Of a stretch of DNA of 64,000 nt, positions 37,219 through 50,018 are shown in pieces. The DNA comes from Austropuccinia psidii. Its lineage: Eukaryota > Basidiomycota > Pucciniomycetes > Pucciniales > Sphaerophragmiaceae. The stretch covers positions 2,767,501 through 2,831,500 of the forward strand of contig JALGQZ010000005.1 of assembly GCA_023105745.1 (NCBI GenBank), given 5' to 3'. Below the pieces are notes generated by a model that saw only the letters and a program-made list of their open reading frames with translations, was not told where the DNA came from and did not search any database. Position numbers and translations under genes: made by a program. How positions within the stretch are numbered: position 1 is the first letter of the stretch; every line of letters starts with the position of its first letter.

Positions 37219-38399
37219 TGTCACAAGCATGGATGATAATCCATTGGACCATTCTATGGCATACCAATGCCATATCTCCTTTGTGGAAATTTGGCCATAT
37301 TGAGCAATCTTGGCCAAATTATCCACTTTCAGTTTTATGGCCACTTCATCATCTGGGGCCAACCTAGCCCCTTCATACTCATCATGCCATTTATGCCCAT
37401 TCTCTGCCTTTGGGAACTTCCCAGTCAATAGGTAAAATACAGCCCAAAAGCCTGTATTTTGCATTTAAGCTTAAAACACAGTTTTTTGCAATGTGTGAAT
37501 TTAGCTGTTTAATTAAATATTTCCTTTTAATATGAGAAATATTCCCAAATGGTCATATAAGGCCATTTTGGGCTTAAATGCAATATTTGTGCATTTTGGG
37601 AAAATACAGTTTTAAAGCCATTTAGGCTTGTTTTGGCCAAACTTCCAAAACTGTCCATAAAACACCTCTGCAAGTCTTGAAGCCACCCAAACTCAATTTT
37701 GTCTTTTTATCATCCCGGAATTCATTCAAAAAGACTTTTAGAAACTTTTCCTTTTCAATACCAAAAGTTCCATAAATAGTGTTATACAATATTATGCACC
37801 TTTTTCCAACAGCAATCTAATGGTGCCAATATCAGAAGGTTACTACAACACCCCATCAAATAATACAGAGGATTAATCAAGGCTCAAGTGCAAGTGTTAT
37901 TTCTAAATACCAATCATGCCATCAATCAGTCATTGGATATTTTCAATTATGCAGTATTCCTCCAAGGGAATACTGGCAGTTCATTCTAAAGGGATATTCA
38001 AGAGGTAATTGCCAAAAAAATTGTCAAGTTTAAATGCTCCATCAATCCAGCTTGGGAACCACATTCATTTAAAGAAATTCTTGTTTAATAAAGAGCTTTA
38101 TTTCAACCATAAACCTTGGGAAGATCATTCAACTTAGTTCATTTCATAATTTGGAAAGGTATACACTTCATCAAGCAATCAATACAGCTTCAAGGATACA
38201 ATACAGACAAATGTTCAGCTTGAAGGAGTCAGGCTCTCAACTGATTATATATACCAGGCTCTCTTTCAACCCTGGGGTTTCCCCCCCAGTTAGTTAATAT
38301 ACTTTGATTTATTTCTATCTTTATTTTCTTTTGTATTGATAGTTAATACTGATATTCTTAAGTCAGTCATTTTCACCTTTCTTTCTTTTCCTGTCAGCA
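37219..38399 (+). repeat. 5' LTR of element D (right edge approximate)
   Basis: About 1.18 kb. It begins TGTCACAAG. The right edge is placed before a PBS-like TTTGGTGGTCATATCC (38404-38419), and could be off by a few bases. An open stretch inside it on the minus strand (37189-37464) is fortuitous. Confidence 0.65.
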
Positions 38400-38403
38400 G
38401 ATA

Positions 38404-38419
38404 TTTGGTGGTCATATCC
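38404..38419 (+). promoter_or_regulatory. Primer-binding-site candidate of element D
   Basis: TTTGGTGGTCATATCC: the TGG start complements a tRNA CCA end. It differs from the A/B/C motif, in line with a different lineage. Confidence 0.4.
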
Positions 38420-39396
38420 TTACTAATTCCATTTTTCTTTCTGAAAGTTTGAAAAAGTGATTAAAGACTTACTTGGTTGGCTCTTTGCAATTTGGCTTCT
38501 TTTCTCTTATTGCATCTCATTTTGTACTTGCATATCTTCTTTGAGAAATTGATTTATTTTTATTTGTCTTATTTCTTTGTTCCTTTGGAGTCTTCCAAGT
38601 GAGTTACCTGATTACTGAGTACCAGGAAACTCTTGTTTTCCCCAAGAGCCCCTGTGAAATTATATTAATTATCTAATAACTTCTTTTCATTCTTCCCATT
38701 CATTCTTTTACCATTTAGCTTACTCATTTCATTGAAATTATGCTTCTTTAATGCTTATGAACTCAATTATTCATAGTCACCTCTCAATTTTCTCTTGTCA
38801 TTCTTCATTCTTGAAAATTGAAAGCTGACCCATTTTTATTTTATTTTCTCTTTTAAATTATTTATTCAAATCATCAAATGAATTGAATTCCTAATTCAGG
38901 TCTTATTTTAATTTGATTTTCAAATTGGTCATCAAAATACATTCAGACATATTCTGCACATCAACATTTATTTCAATTAATTCTTCAAAAAAAAACTTTT
39001 CCAGGAAAAAATCACTTGATTGATTTGATTGATTAATTTGAAATAAAATTGATATTGACTTCAAGAGAGTTTATTTACCTGAAGATTCATTTATCCTGCT
39101 GATTTTCACATCAAGATATTGGACACAAATTGATTTTCCCTCAAAAACTAATTTGATTGATTTACTTTTCTGCAAGATTTTGATTTTGATTTATTTAATA
39201 TATTGACTTATTGACTTCAAGAATTCATTTGGCAATTGATTGATTGATTTACCTGAAGTTTTCATTTTGATTCATTGATTTTTCTTGAAGATATTGATTT
39301 TGATTTTGACTTCAAGCTTTATTTTTGAATTGCCTCAAGTCCTCAAGCTCAATTTTTGATAATTCTTAAATTTTTATTTCTTATTCCATTTTGAAT
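38420..39396 (+). other. Untranslated leader of element D
   Basis: Pyrimidine-rich and AT-rich, with recurrent ATTGATTTTGATT and CTTCAAG motifs, and no ORF of interest. It may contain introns; none is convincing. Confidence 0.4.
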
Positions 39397-40579
39397 ATGC
39401 CTATACAACACTCACCTCTGGCAAGGAAGACAATATCTCAGGCCAGAGCTCAAGCTTATCTGACTCCAAATACAAGAGCTCCCCTGATGGCACCCCAGCA
39501 GTTCCTCAACTGAGAGCCCACTCAGACAGAGAACCAAATATGGAAGGAGCCTCACCATCCAGCAAGGAAGTAAGAGGGCCAAGAATATCAAGTTCATTTT
39601 CAAGAGTAGTTAGTGCTTTTCCAGGCATCTCAAGGACCACTTTCAAAGGTCCTGGTGAAGAGGAGGAGGGGAATTCTGTGGAAGAGGAAGGGTCTGCTGG
39701 TACTGAAGTTGTTCCTGCTCCTGTGGGGGCATCTCAAGGAACTGGAGGGCCAACTCTAGCCCAGTCTAATCAGCCTGTCTCTCATCAATTTGAACTATCT
39801 TTATTAACCATTATGCAGAAGATGATTCAAATTATGGCCAATCTTCAAGAAACCTCAAGACCACCAGCCTTAAAGACTTCATCTATGAAGGCACCAGATT
39901 TCTTTGATGGGACTCAACACTTCAAATTCAGAAGCTTTATTCAGTCCTGATGCTTATCTTCCAAAATTATCAGGAGAATTTCTTTGAAGACAGGAAGAAA
40001 GTTCTATATGTGGCTTCATTTCTCATTGGCAGGGCTGCAAAATCAATTGAGTGTTATCTTTCCAATCTTACCAATTAAGACCCCAAATAATGTTTCACTC
40101 ACTGGGACTTTTATTAATCCCAACTCTTTACTTTATTTGCAGACCCAAATGAAGTTAGAAAAGCTGAAGCAGAGTTGAATGGTCTTAGAATAAAAGATGG
40201 TGGACATGTATCATTATACATTGCTGATTTCGGAAGTATAGTGTCAAGAATTGCAGATTGGGGTGAAAGGGCTCTCATTAATCATTTCAGGAAGAGATTG
40301 GCCTCTGGAATTCTGGGTCAATTTGCCTCCCATCCTTCAATAACTTATTCTCTTCAAGAATTAATGGATGTTACCCTGGAGCTTGATACCAGGTACCATG
40401 AGAGGCAAAAGGAGAAGAATGATTTTCAAGAAAAGAATACTGAAGCCTCAAAGTCAATTCCTTCAAATGATAAAGCTTATTCAAGTTCTAGTCAAAAGAA
40501 GAAGAGTTTCAATTTTCAGAAAGGTAACAAGCCCCATTCTTCCCTCTTACATAGGGACCACAAGTTGATGGTTTCTTAA
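39397..40579 (+). pseudogene. gag: Gag of element D, broken
   Basis: Begins with ATG at 39397 (MPIQHSPLARKTISQARAQ). A one-base loss near 39480-39490 shifts the frame into 39540-39950, which is acidic and Gly/Pro-rich, ending in FFDGTQHFKFRSFIQS. Stops follow, and the retrotransposon-gag block continues in other frames (DRKKVLYVASFLIG near 39993; ERALINHFRKRLASGILGQF near 40270). The tail is Ser/Lys-rich. The expected zinc knuckle just downstream (TYCSGKNSLEVSK near 40610) has lost some of its Cys/His ligands. Packaging function is known for the family, but this copy cannot make it. Confidence 0.8.
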
Positions 40580-40603
40580 AAGTAAAGAAGAATAAAGGAG
40601 GGC

Positions 40604-43600
40604 TTGCCCACCTATTGTAGTGGAAAGAATAGTCTTGAGGTCTCAAAAACAGCTTACCCAACAATCAGGAAGCTTTCCCAGACAGGGACAGGCCTGAGTG
40701 AAGATAATGTTGTGCTCAATAGTCTTCACTATTTTCCACCCAGAGCACAATTGTGCATTGTGAATACTGGTGTCAAAAAATCTCTGAATTTTTTTTATTT
40801 TTCTTCTCTCTCTGATATGTTTTACAGTATTATCATTGATTCTGGTGCTATCAGCTCATTTATTGCAAAGACATTTTCTCACAAGAACTGTTTGACCATG
40901 TCAGAACTCCAAGAGAAGATTCCTCTTATCATTTTGGACTTCTCAGAGTCCCCTTCCTTATTTGTGACTCACCATACTAAATTTATGGTTGAGCTCCCTC
41001 CTTCACAATATTTGAATGGGAATTTTTGGTCATTGATACTCCAAAGGGAGAATACCTCATTGGGATTTGACTTTCTTAATAGCTTTAATCCATCCATTTA
41101 TTGGAGGAAAGGGAGGATTTCCTTTAATCCTGATTATAAGGACTCTAGTGATTCTTCTAATTCCTTCAGTAATGACTTTTATTATGCTGACACATATGAA
41201 TCTCTGGTTTGTGATTATAGAATACCATCATTCCCATCTTCTGTCCATATTCCTTACTTAAATTCCCATCAGTCATTACTATCCTATAGAGATAAAAGAT
41301 GTTGGAGAAGATAATTCTGTATTTTCACTTCATCTCTTCCTTGGGAATATAGACCTTCCTCCTTCATCTTTTCATGACTCCCTGGAGGAGTTGTAGGATG
41401 AAGAGGAGGCGCAAGAATAGATAGAAAGTGTGATGAAGGTTTTTCCTTATTCTTATCATCATTATTTGGATGTATTCTCCAAAGTGAAAGCAGAGAAAAT
41501 TACTCCTCACCACACCTGTGCTCATCATATTGAGCTGGAGGGGTCTCTACCTCCAGTTTGGGTGATCAACCCTTTATGAAATAAAGATTCAGATACATTC
41601 AGGGCCTACATTTTAGAAAATTTTGAGAAAGGTTTCATCTGGCCAAGCTCCTCATCAACAGGAGCACCTGTCCTCTTTGTCAAAAAAAGGATGGTGGACT
41701 CCATTTTTATGTTGATTATCACAAACTCAATTCTGTGACTAGGAAGAACAAATATCCTGTTCCTCCTATGAATTGGCTTTTTAATGTTTTTAATTATTCT
41801 TCTTTCTTTTCCAAGATTCATCTTCATGGTGAATATAGCCTGCTCATAATCAAGGAAGGTGATTAACATTTGACACGTTTTAGAGGTAAATATGGCACTT
41901 ATGAGTACTTGGTTATACCATTTGGGCTCACCAATTCTCCTGCCTCTTTTCAAAATCTTGTCAATGTCATTTTCTATGATATTCTTAATGTTTATGTTGT
42001 AGTTTATTTGGATGAAATTATGGTCTTTCCCAAGTCTGAGGAAGGACATGTCACTCATGTGTCCAATGTTATTTCCAGACTCAGATCCAATAACCCTTTT
42101 TCTAAGGCCTCCAAGTTCCTGTTTCATGTTTCTAGTTTAGAGTATTTGGGTTATTTTGTTTCTTGTGAAGACCTCAAGATGGACCAAGCAAAATTCCAGA
42201 GAATTCTCAATTGGCCTCCTCCAAGAAACCTCAAAGCTCTTCAATGATTCCTTGGATTTTCCAACTTCTACTGCCATTTCATCAAGAATTATTCAAAGAC
42301 AATAAGTTCACTCCCAAAGTTCCTCAATTACTATTGATGTTTCCCCCTCAATGAAGAAGCTCCTAGAAAGTTTAATCAACTCAAAGAGGCTTTCACCACT
42401 TCCCCAATATGTTCTCACTTTAATCCTTCTCTACCTACCGTTGTAAATACTGATGCATCATATCATGCCTTGGGTGCTGTACTGAGTCAGGTTTCTGACT
42501 CAGGAAATTGTACCATTGCATTTGATAGCCGCAAGCTTCTTCCAGAAGATCTCAATTATGAGATTCATGCCAAGGAACTCCTTGGAATATTCTGGGCTCT
42601 CAAGAACTGAAGGGCTTTTCTTCTTTCCCTTTCTTCTCCTTTTGAAGTTCTCACTGATCATTCCTCCCATGAATACTTCATTTCCTCAAATACTCTAACT
42701 TTCCCTCAAGCCTTCTTGGCTTAATTCCTTTCAGAATTTCATTTCTCAATCACCCACCACCATGGCTGCTTGGCAACCCTTCCAGGTGCTTTGTCATGTT
42801 GGGACCATGGTTTTCCAGAGAAGGGGGAGGATTTCAGAAGCAAGAATCCAATGCATTGTTAACAAATAATCACAAAAGATAAAATTCAAGCCTCAAAATT
42901 CTTTTCAGTCAAGGTGGAATCATTTTCAAATTTTATTGAATCACTTAAGAAGGAATTATGGAAAGATTCTCAATACAGAAGTATCCTTCAAGATTTTGGT
43001 AGAGGTAAATCTGTGCAACAGTATTCTCTTTATTCCTCTTCCCAACTTTCTCTTCAAAGATTGGGTGGTGGTCATAAATGACCCCACAATTCAGCTCAGA
43101 TTACTTCAAAAGTACCATAAATCTCCTCTAGCTGGCAATCCTGTCCAAGATAAGACTCTCAAAACTGTCAAGCGGGATTTTTACTGGTCTGGAAAGACTC
43201 AATTTATAAAGCATTATGTCTCATACTGTCAACAGTGCTCACGAAACAAGAATATTCATCACAAGAAGTTTGGACTACTCAAGCCTCTTCCAATTCCAAA
43301 TGGTTTTTGGATTTGTCTTTAAATGGACTTCATCACTCAATTGCCACTGTCCAATTCCTTTGACTCAATTCTGGTCATAGTGGACTGATTCTAAAAAATG
43401 GCAGTTTTCATTCCAAAAATGTCTTCAATCACTTAACTGGATTTGGCCCTTATATTTTTCAGGAATATTTTCTCAAAGCATGGCCTTCCTTCAAGAGTTT
43501 TCAGTGATAGAGGTTCACTTTTTGTTTCTTCTTTTTGTACCAATTTATGTCAGCAGCTCAAGATTTCAAGAGACCTTTCAACTTCTTATCATCCTGAAGC

Positions 43601-44361
43601 TGATGAATAGACAGAGAGGGTAAATAAGATACTAGAACAGTACCTTTGGATGTATGTCAGTTATCAAGATGATTGGAACACCTGGCTGCCTCTGGCTGAA
43701 TTTTCTTACAATAACTCTGAACACTCTTCAACAGAAAAAAACTCCATTTTTCACTGTTTATTGAAGAGATCCTCATTTTGACTCAGCTCAAATTACTCAA
43801 GACACTTCTGCTGGAAAGGTATCAACAAAAATACAATTAGTAAAGGAAAATGTCAATAGAGAACTTGAAGTTTCCATAAACAGGTTTAAGAGGTATGCAG
43901 ATAAAATTAGAGAAATTCTACCTGTTTTTAATCCTGGTGACATGTTATGGCTTTCCTCCAAAAACCACCAAGAAACTGTCAGAATGATTTTTGGGTCCTT
44001 TTCCAAACTTGAATAAGAAAGTCAGTACCCATTCCTACAATTTCAATGGAAATCCATCCACCCAGTCTTCCATCTTTCCCTCCTTGAATGATTCCAGACA
44101 TCAACAACCCCAAATCAGCATCAAGAGCCTCCTCCTCCAATAATCATTGAATAAGAAGAGGATTGGTAAGTCTATAAAATACTGGATTCCAAGATCAAGA
44201 GAGTAAGATGATGGTAGTTGGTGGAATGGAAAGGTCTCAGTCAAGACCCAGAAAGATCCACTTGGGAGCCAACTGAAAAAATAAATAATTGTCCTGAACT
44301 TGTCAAGGATTTTCATTCTTTGTATCCTCACAAGCCAGGACCAAATTCTTCAAGAGCTTGA
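40604..44361 (+). pseudogene. pol: Pol of element D, broken
   Basis: In order: protease IIIDSGAISSFIA (near 40833), linker, RT fragments (FVKKRMV region near 41680; YGTYEYLVIPFGLTNSPASF near 41892), RNase H (VNTDASYHALGAVLSQ near 42447), integrase zinc region (43110-43255), integrase core (MDFITQLPLSNSFDS near 43322; SDRGSLFVSSF near 43503; [12 protein letters not shown] near 43615), and chromodomain (LVEWKGLSQDPE near 44219) ending at TGA 44359-44361. The RT active site reads YLDE instead of YLDD, the second zinc-ligand His of the integrase is Asn (AGNP), and there are many stops and frame changes. It is dead at several independent points. Confidence 0.85.
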
Positions 44362-45138
44362 TTTTTATGGTGCTTGGTGAAGAGGATTTCATGAAAGTAA
44401 GTTCCCACTCCTGGTATGCACCTTGAGAGATATTCTACCCTTTTGTTGAAAGTATCACCTTGGCAAATCTGTGAGCACTCATCAATTTTCTTGACAAAGC
44501 ACTCTGGCCAAGCTTTCAAAATAAATTTAAATCTTTATGGCCATTTTCACTTGTGAAAATGGACCTTCCTTTCCAATTCAATTTCTAAGTCCTTTCATTA
44601 CAAGTCATTCCTTCAGCAAATTTATTTTCTTTTTATGGAAGTGGAAGGAGTGGTAATTACCAAAAGTCAGTGCCTCTCCTGGTGTGCACTTTTCTGAGGG
44701 GTCTACAATCTGTCAAAAAATCACCTTGGCCACTCTGTAAGCACCTGACATCAAATCTTCTTTTCCAGGTCCTTGGCCAACTCAAATAAATTATCAACTT
44801 CAGCTATAAGTATTGAAACCTACTCAGAATTCATTTCTCTTTATTTCTTTCATTTAATTTCTCTAATTTAATTGTTTATTTTGATATTTTTCTTTCTTTG
44901 CATCATATGCAAATCATGAACCATCATCACTCATTTTTAAAATCACATCAATGATGAAGAAAATGTCAAAAGAAGAGCAAGAAAGTCCCATTTCATATTA
45001 AAAATTATTAATATTCCTTCAAATTCTGTCTCTTAATAATTCATCTTGAATTCCTACCTCAAACTCTTTCCAAATGGCCTTAACAGGCTCTACCTTGTTT
45101 TGGTGCTCTGGAGATCACCATTTCAAGGTGGGGGGTAC
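44362..45138 (+). other. 3' untranslated region of element D with an internal repeat
   Basis: Between the chromodomain stop and the purine tract. Contains two diverged direct copies of a roughly 110-bp block (about 44408-44520 and 44674-44785), both with CTCCTGGT.TGCAC and ATCACCTTGGC. The purine tract AAGGTGGGGGG lies at 45125-45135. Confidence 0.55.
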
Positions 45139-45174
45139 CATCACAACTATAGATAATAATCCCTTGGAACATTC
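45139..45174 (+). repeat. Stub of the 3' LTR of element D
   Basis: Matches the first bases of the 5' LTR (AATCCCTTGGAACATTC against AATCCATTGGACCATTC), then gives way to the E LTR at 45175. Confidence 0.7.
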
Positions 45175-47490
45175 TGTGAGCCTTTGAGATATGGCCAGAT
45201 ATCCAAAAATGTCACAAAACAACTTTACAATATTTATTCTAATAATGAGAATTAAAATTATCATGTTAAAATAAATGAAAATTCCATAAAAAGGGCGTAA
45301 ACTATTAATTACCTCTGGATCTAATGTATAAATATGTGAAATCAATTGAAACATTAGATTCACCATGGTAAAATACACATATAACATTTTCATGTCATAA
45401 CTGTAAAGACAATACTTACTGAGTAATAGGTAAAAATTCCACAAAAAGGCATAAATCCTTCATTATATCAGAAAAAAATGAATCAAAATGTGGAAAAATT
45501 GCACCATTGAATTCCCCATGAAATATTAAACATGTAAAATGTTTATTTAATATCTGTAAAGTCAATACTTAAGGAAATAACCTGAATATATGCACTTTTA
45601 TGGTCAGTGCATATATTCATGGTTTTGAGCTCATATCTCTTGAAGTTCATGTGATATAGAGTTGGGCCAAAGATAAATCTACAACCTAGATACTTTAATA
45701 ATACATATATAAGCTTTATTTGACAAGCTATAAGCAAGGTTATAAATTGTAAGGGTTTATTGAACAAAATTGTTATAGCTGTTGACCACTTTGTTGTGAA
45801 AGTGGTCTAAACTAGAAAGAAGTGTATATTAAGATTCTACTGGTTAATATGTGATTAATGATATAATCCTTTTCATTATATTGAAGGTATAACCCCTTGA
45901 AACCATGGCTTGAAGCTTAAATTATTAAGTTTTGACAGAAAAAATGAGTTACAAGAAAAATCATCAAAAATAGAGTTTTGATGATATAATCAAATTCTCT
46001 TGGATCTTTAATTATTACATGCTGAGCTATCATAAATTCATCTCTTAATGGCTGTAGTGTGTATAACTCAAAAGTTATTAATGATCAAAGTTTAAGCTTA
46101 AAATTGATCAATTATTATCACTCCCTGTAATCTTACTTTAACTTTAACAGTAATATCAGTGCTAAAAGTGGTGAATACTAGTTTATTAAGATTAATAATA
46201 ATAAAGTCAACAAAATTTAGTCTTCTTCCAAGCCTATGATGTCAGAAAACTTAGAGTTACAGTGATAACTCTAAATAATGGCATAATAATGAGATAAGAT
46301 GTTTTAATTATGGTGTAATCATCACTAAACCTTAAAATAATGATTAATTCCAGCGGATACCATCACTACAAGTCTACTAGAAGCCTTATGGACTCTAGTA
46401 GTGAGGATTTTACTATATATAGATCTCCTTTTACCTCTATTCCCCCTCAGACATACCAAAAACATTAAATCATTAAATAAAAAGGTAATTTCTTTATTCT
46501 TTATATATAGATATATGATATTATTAAGGCCCAAATATAATCATAATTTAAATCATGAATCTTTAAGTTATTAAATCTATTTTTTAATTGTTTTTGTTGA
46601 ATTTCTCTATAAATCTCTAATTCCATGTAAAAACAAGAATATTTGTATTTTATCTTATTTTTTAATTGTAGATACTATTTAAATAAGTTTAATTTACATT
46701 TTTGGGCATAAATCAATTCAAAGTTATTATGTTAAGTGTCACAAGTAGGTTATTTTTATTGTTTATAATAGCTTTTCTCTTTATTATCATTTTAATAATT
46801 CTTCTATTAATATAAATAGAATTTATATTAATATATAACTTGAATATTAGTAATATTATTGTTATAAATTGTTTTTTATTATGAAATATCAGTTTTTGAT
46901 GCTCTTATTATTTCTTTGTAACAATAAGAAAGTGCGATACATGTATTAATTATTAAGTATCAATACCTTTCTTCTTATTATAGTATTTCATTTATTTAAT
47001 AATATAAATATTTTACACAGTTATTTTAATGATTATTGTTTATCTTATTCTTGAATTGAATAAGGAAATTCATAGTAAAATAAGTAAAACATTGGTAATA
47101 TTTACTTATTGCTTCATAGCCAAACCTTACATTTGGGGGACTGGCCATGATATTTACTTAAAAGACCTTCAAAGAAAAGGTTCAAATTGGGTTTATTAGA
47201 TAGAGATATAGTTGGAATCATAAAACTATATAATAATCTTATATTTATTGATTTTAAGAGCTGTTCAGGCAGTTGGAAGCCAGTTGTACTGTCTTACATG
47301 TAGTTTTTCACATCCTTAGACTTGCAAGAACTTTGTTTGAGTGACTCTAGGGATTACAAACTATATTTATAAATTCAAAGAAAAAATTATTATAATTTAA
47401 TTTTGAAAAGAATTTTTTAAGGATTTTTTATAAGTTTGATATTTTTTAATATTAAAAAAATTATTGTTTTTAAAGAAAAAAATTAGAACT
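45175..47490 (+). mobile_element. 5' fragment of Ty3/gypsy element E: LTR plus leader
   Basis: LTR 45175-47131 (1957 bp, TGTGAGCC...CCTTACA), a diverged relative of the C LTR. It is followed by a mutated PBS-like TTTGGGGGACTGGCCATG (47132-47149) and a leader close to that of C (the CACATCCTTAGACTTGCAAG block near 47310). The sequence then becomes featureless around 47400-47490. No gag-pol and no 3' LTR are present, so the rest has been lost. Confidence 0.8.
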
Positions 47491-49668
47491 TAATATTTTG
47501 AATGAAAATTAATTCAGAGTAAGCCAAAGAATAATTGCATAAGTTTTTGGATGTGAAAAAGCCACGTGTAAAAACAGTATAAAGTTAAACCAAATTCCAC
47601 AATGAAAAAGATTTCCAAAACAATTTCAAAAATAAAATTACTCTAGCTTTTAAAATGAAAGAAAAAAAATATCATTAAATTAATATATTTTAGAACTTAA
47701 AAATATATTAATTAAGGGTACAAGGCTCAAAAAACACAGCCAGGCGCCGCCCCCAAATGTAAGATTTGACTATGAAACTGATTATAATATTACTATTAAT
47801 CAACAGTACTATGACTGTTCTTATGAAATATAATAATAAAATGTTATTATAGCCACAATCAAATAATTAAAGAATTATTTCTTTCACGTGTTAAACACTA
47901 CTAGTGATTTTAACAGTGAGCAGTAATTTGCTACAAGAATCAATTACAAGAATATTTTAATAATAAAACTTCTTTTATTAAAATAATAAAATTATTTTAA
48001 TATATAATTATCTTTTGCAAGAATAATTATAACTTTAATTCTTGAATAAAACCAACTATTTAGAAAAAAACTTCAAGAATTAAGGATAAATCACTCACTA
48101 ATATTCCAAAGAGATTATTGAAAGATAAGATAGAGAGATTTGATGTAGAATTGTGGATTTAAGGGATCAAAACGTATTTATAACAGTATTACAACAATAT
48201 ATAGTTGGATTCTATGATTTCACGTCTTTCTGTTTGATTCTGAAAGAATTAAAACACTTAAGAGTAGCTTTAACTAATACTTACTTGTTGGTAACAATGA
48301 TTTAAATGATAATAAGATGATTTGATATGGAAAAAACAGCAAGAGGAGGCCTCTTTTAACTCAACAACAGCTCACAGAGGCGTTCCATGGAGCAAACTGA
48401 AAAACCAGTGAGTGAGAAAACAATAAACCTTTTTGGATTATTGATTGCATCATCTATTGTCATGTAAGATTATCATAATTACTGAATTGATGCTTTTACA
48501 TGACTACCAACCCCAATATGGTTAAGAATAAAAGGAGTAACATCTGTAAATATTCTTTTATTCCAAAATAATCATTAATTTCTCAAAGTTATAAATGTTA
48601 TTGGCAATTTCATCACAGGTTTTAATTACTGTGAATTTTTGAAGATTCAGTGTTTCACATAGAATAGTCAAAAATGAACTGTAAGTAGAACTTTTAATTT
48701 TACTAGTAAAACTGTAATTCTTTTTGGTTGTATCATAGATAATACAGCTCTCCATTGGTCCTTAAAGCTTCAGAGAGATTAATTAATAATTGTATTTTTA
48801 ATGAATTTTTGAAGTTTTTACCTCATTTCTATGTAGAATTGCAAATATCAGTGTTTAACTGGTTGCTATGAGGTAAATCAATGGATACAAGTCCAAAAAG
48901 GGTTTTAATTACTCTTTTGGGGTTTATCCATGGAAAATGATTAAGAATTGACATGGTTACAGGAGTCCAAGTAGCTCTTTACCTCCTTGGCACATCAAAA
49001 TAACAGGTTATTTGCTATTTTCTTAAGATTTACTGTAGTTGTAACATGGTAACCAAGTTCCCAAAGTGTTTTAGTTTACTAATTGGGCAAAGATCAGCCA
49101 TGGATCCAAGCTTTGGAGCTTTCCACGCCTCTGAGGCCTCAGAAGTTGGGTACCCTGGCTCTCTTTGATGTCTTTTGTCCCCCTTGCCTATTTTTCATGT
49201 CAAAATAGAAAATTAAGCTTCAAGTGAGATATCCACTGTGGGTGTACCAAAAGTCCATGTAAGAATACCATGATATTAAGTGCTCAAAACATGTATAACA
49301 CTATTCTTAATGTATATGTAACATGGGATTTCTCACATTCCCATTATTTTGGCCTGAAATTAAGAAAAACAAAACTTTTCACAGATCTTTTATGTGGTAT
49401 TGAAGTATTTTCCATATTACCACCTCAAAGAGTTAATTTGAGCTTATTCACTCTATGGAGCTACCCTAGGTGAATTTTTGTGTAGAATCCAAATCTGGCC
49501 TTAAATCCATGTATTTACTTACTCAATAAAAAGTTATTCATCTTTTCTGAAATCAAAAGTGATGAATTTTGGATATATGCATGACTTATGAGTTATGCAT
49601 AATTCAAAATTTATTTTTAGGATAATTGTGGCCTATTTGGGTACGTAAAATATACCTCAAGGCTCACA
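47491..49668 (-). mobile_element. 5' fragment of Ty3/gypsy element F: leader plus LTR, inverted
   Basis: On the minus strand: LTR 49668-47758 (1911 bp, TGTGAGCCTTGAGG...AATCTTACA, related to the B LTR), then a PBS-like site with extra bases (TGGGGGCGGCGCCTGGC...), then a leader with CACGTG and TTTTTCACATCC. It meets element E head to head near 47490. To the right, the LTR is followed by a C-run (49670-49680) resembling a polypurine tract on the minus strand, as though it had also been a 3' LTR. Confidence 0.75.
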
Positions 49669-50018
49669 ACCCCCCCCCCTAAAACAACAATTGTTTTTTA
49701 AAAAAAAGCATTAAAAAACAACTTTTGAAAAGCTTTCCACACTTTTTTTCCTTTTTCCCCAAAGACTTCATTTTCCTCCAAAAAAACCTGCTTCCAAGCC
49801 TCTAGAGTTCCCTTTTCAACCTTCCCTCTTCTTTTATTCTTAAATTTAAACGTCTTTATTTCACCTTTTCCCACTTTGTTTGACTTTACACACCTTTTAT
49901 CCCTTCTTTTTCACATTTTGAAAGGTTCTTTCCTCATTCCAAATCCCCAAAATACCCTTTTTAAATTCTATACAGCTCTTTCACTATATAATTCTTCAAA
50001 CCCCCCACTGAAGGTGAA
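49669..50018. other. Region between LTR F and the MULE coding start
   Basis: Starts with an 11-base C-run and TAAAACAAC, then pyrimidine-rich DNA without a recognisable gene. It may hold the MULE promoter or terminal inverted repeat, or the last bases of an element F internal region. I could not tell which. Confidence 0.4.

Larger units (their letters stand above)
37219..45174 (+). mobile_element. Decayed Ty3/gypsy chromovirus D, 3' LTR truncated
   Basis: A different Ty3 lineage from A-C, with shorter LTRs, a separate gag and a classical chromodomain (LVEWKGLSQDPE). Left boundary TGTCACAAGCATGG at 37219. The start of the right LTR is recognisable at 45139 because its first 36 bases match 37219-37254 imperfectly. 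At 45175 element E begins and the remainder of the LTR is missing. Coding regions carry many stops and frameshifts, so this is an old copy. No target duplication can be scored because the right end is lost. Confidence 0.85.

Noticed and set aside
37189..37464. 91-codon ORF on the minus strand
   Set aside because: Lies across the boundary of an old LTR and the D LTR; no counterpart or motif.
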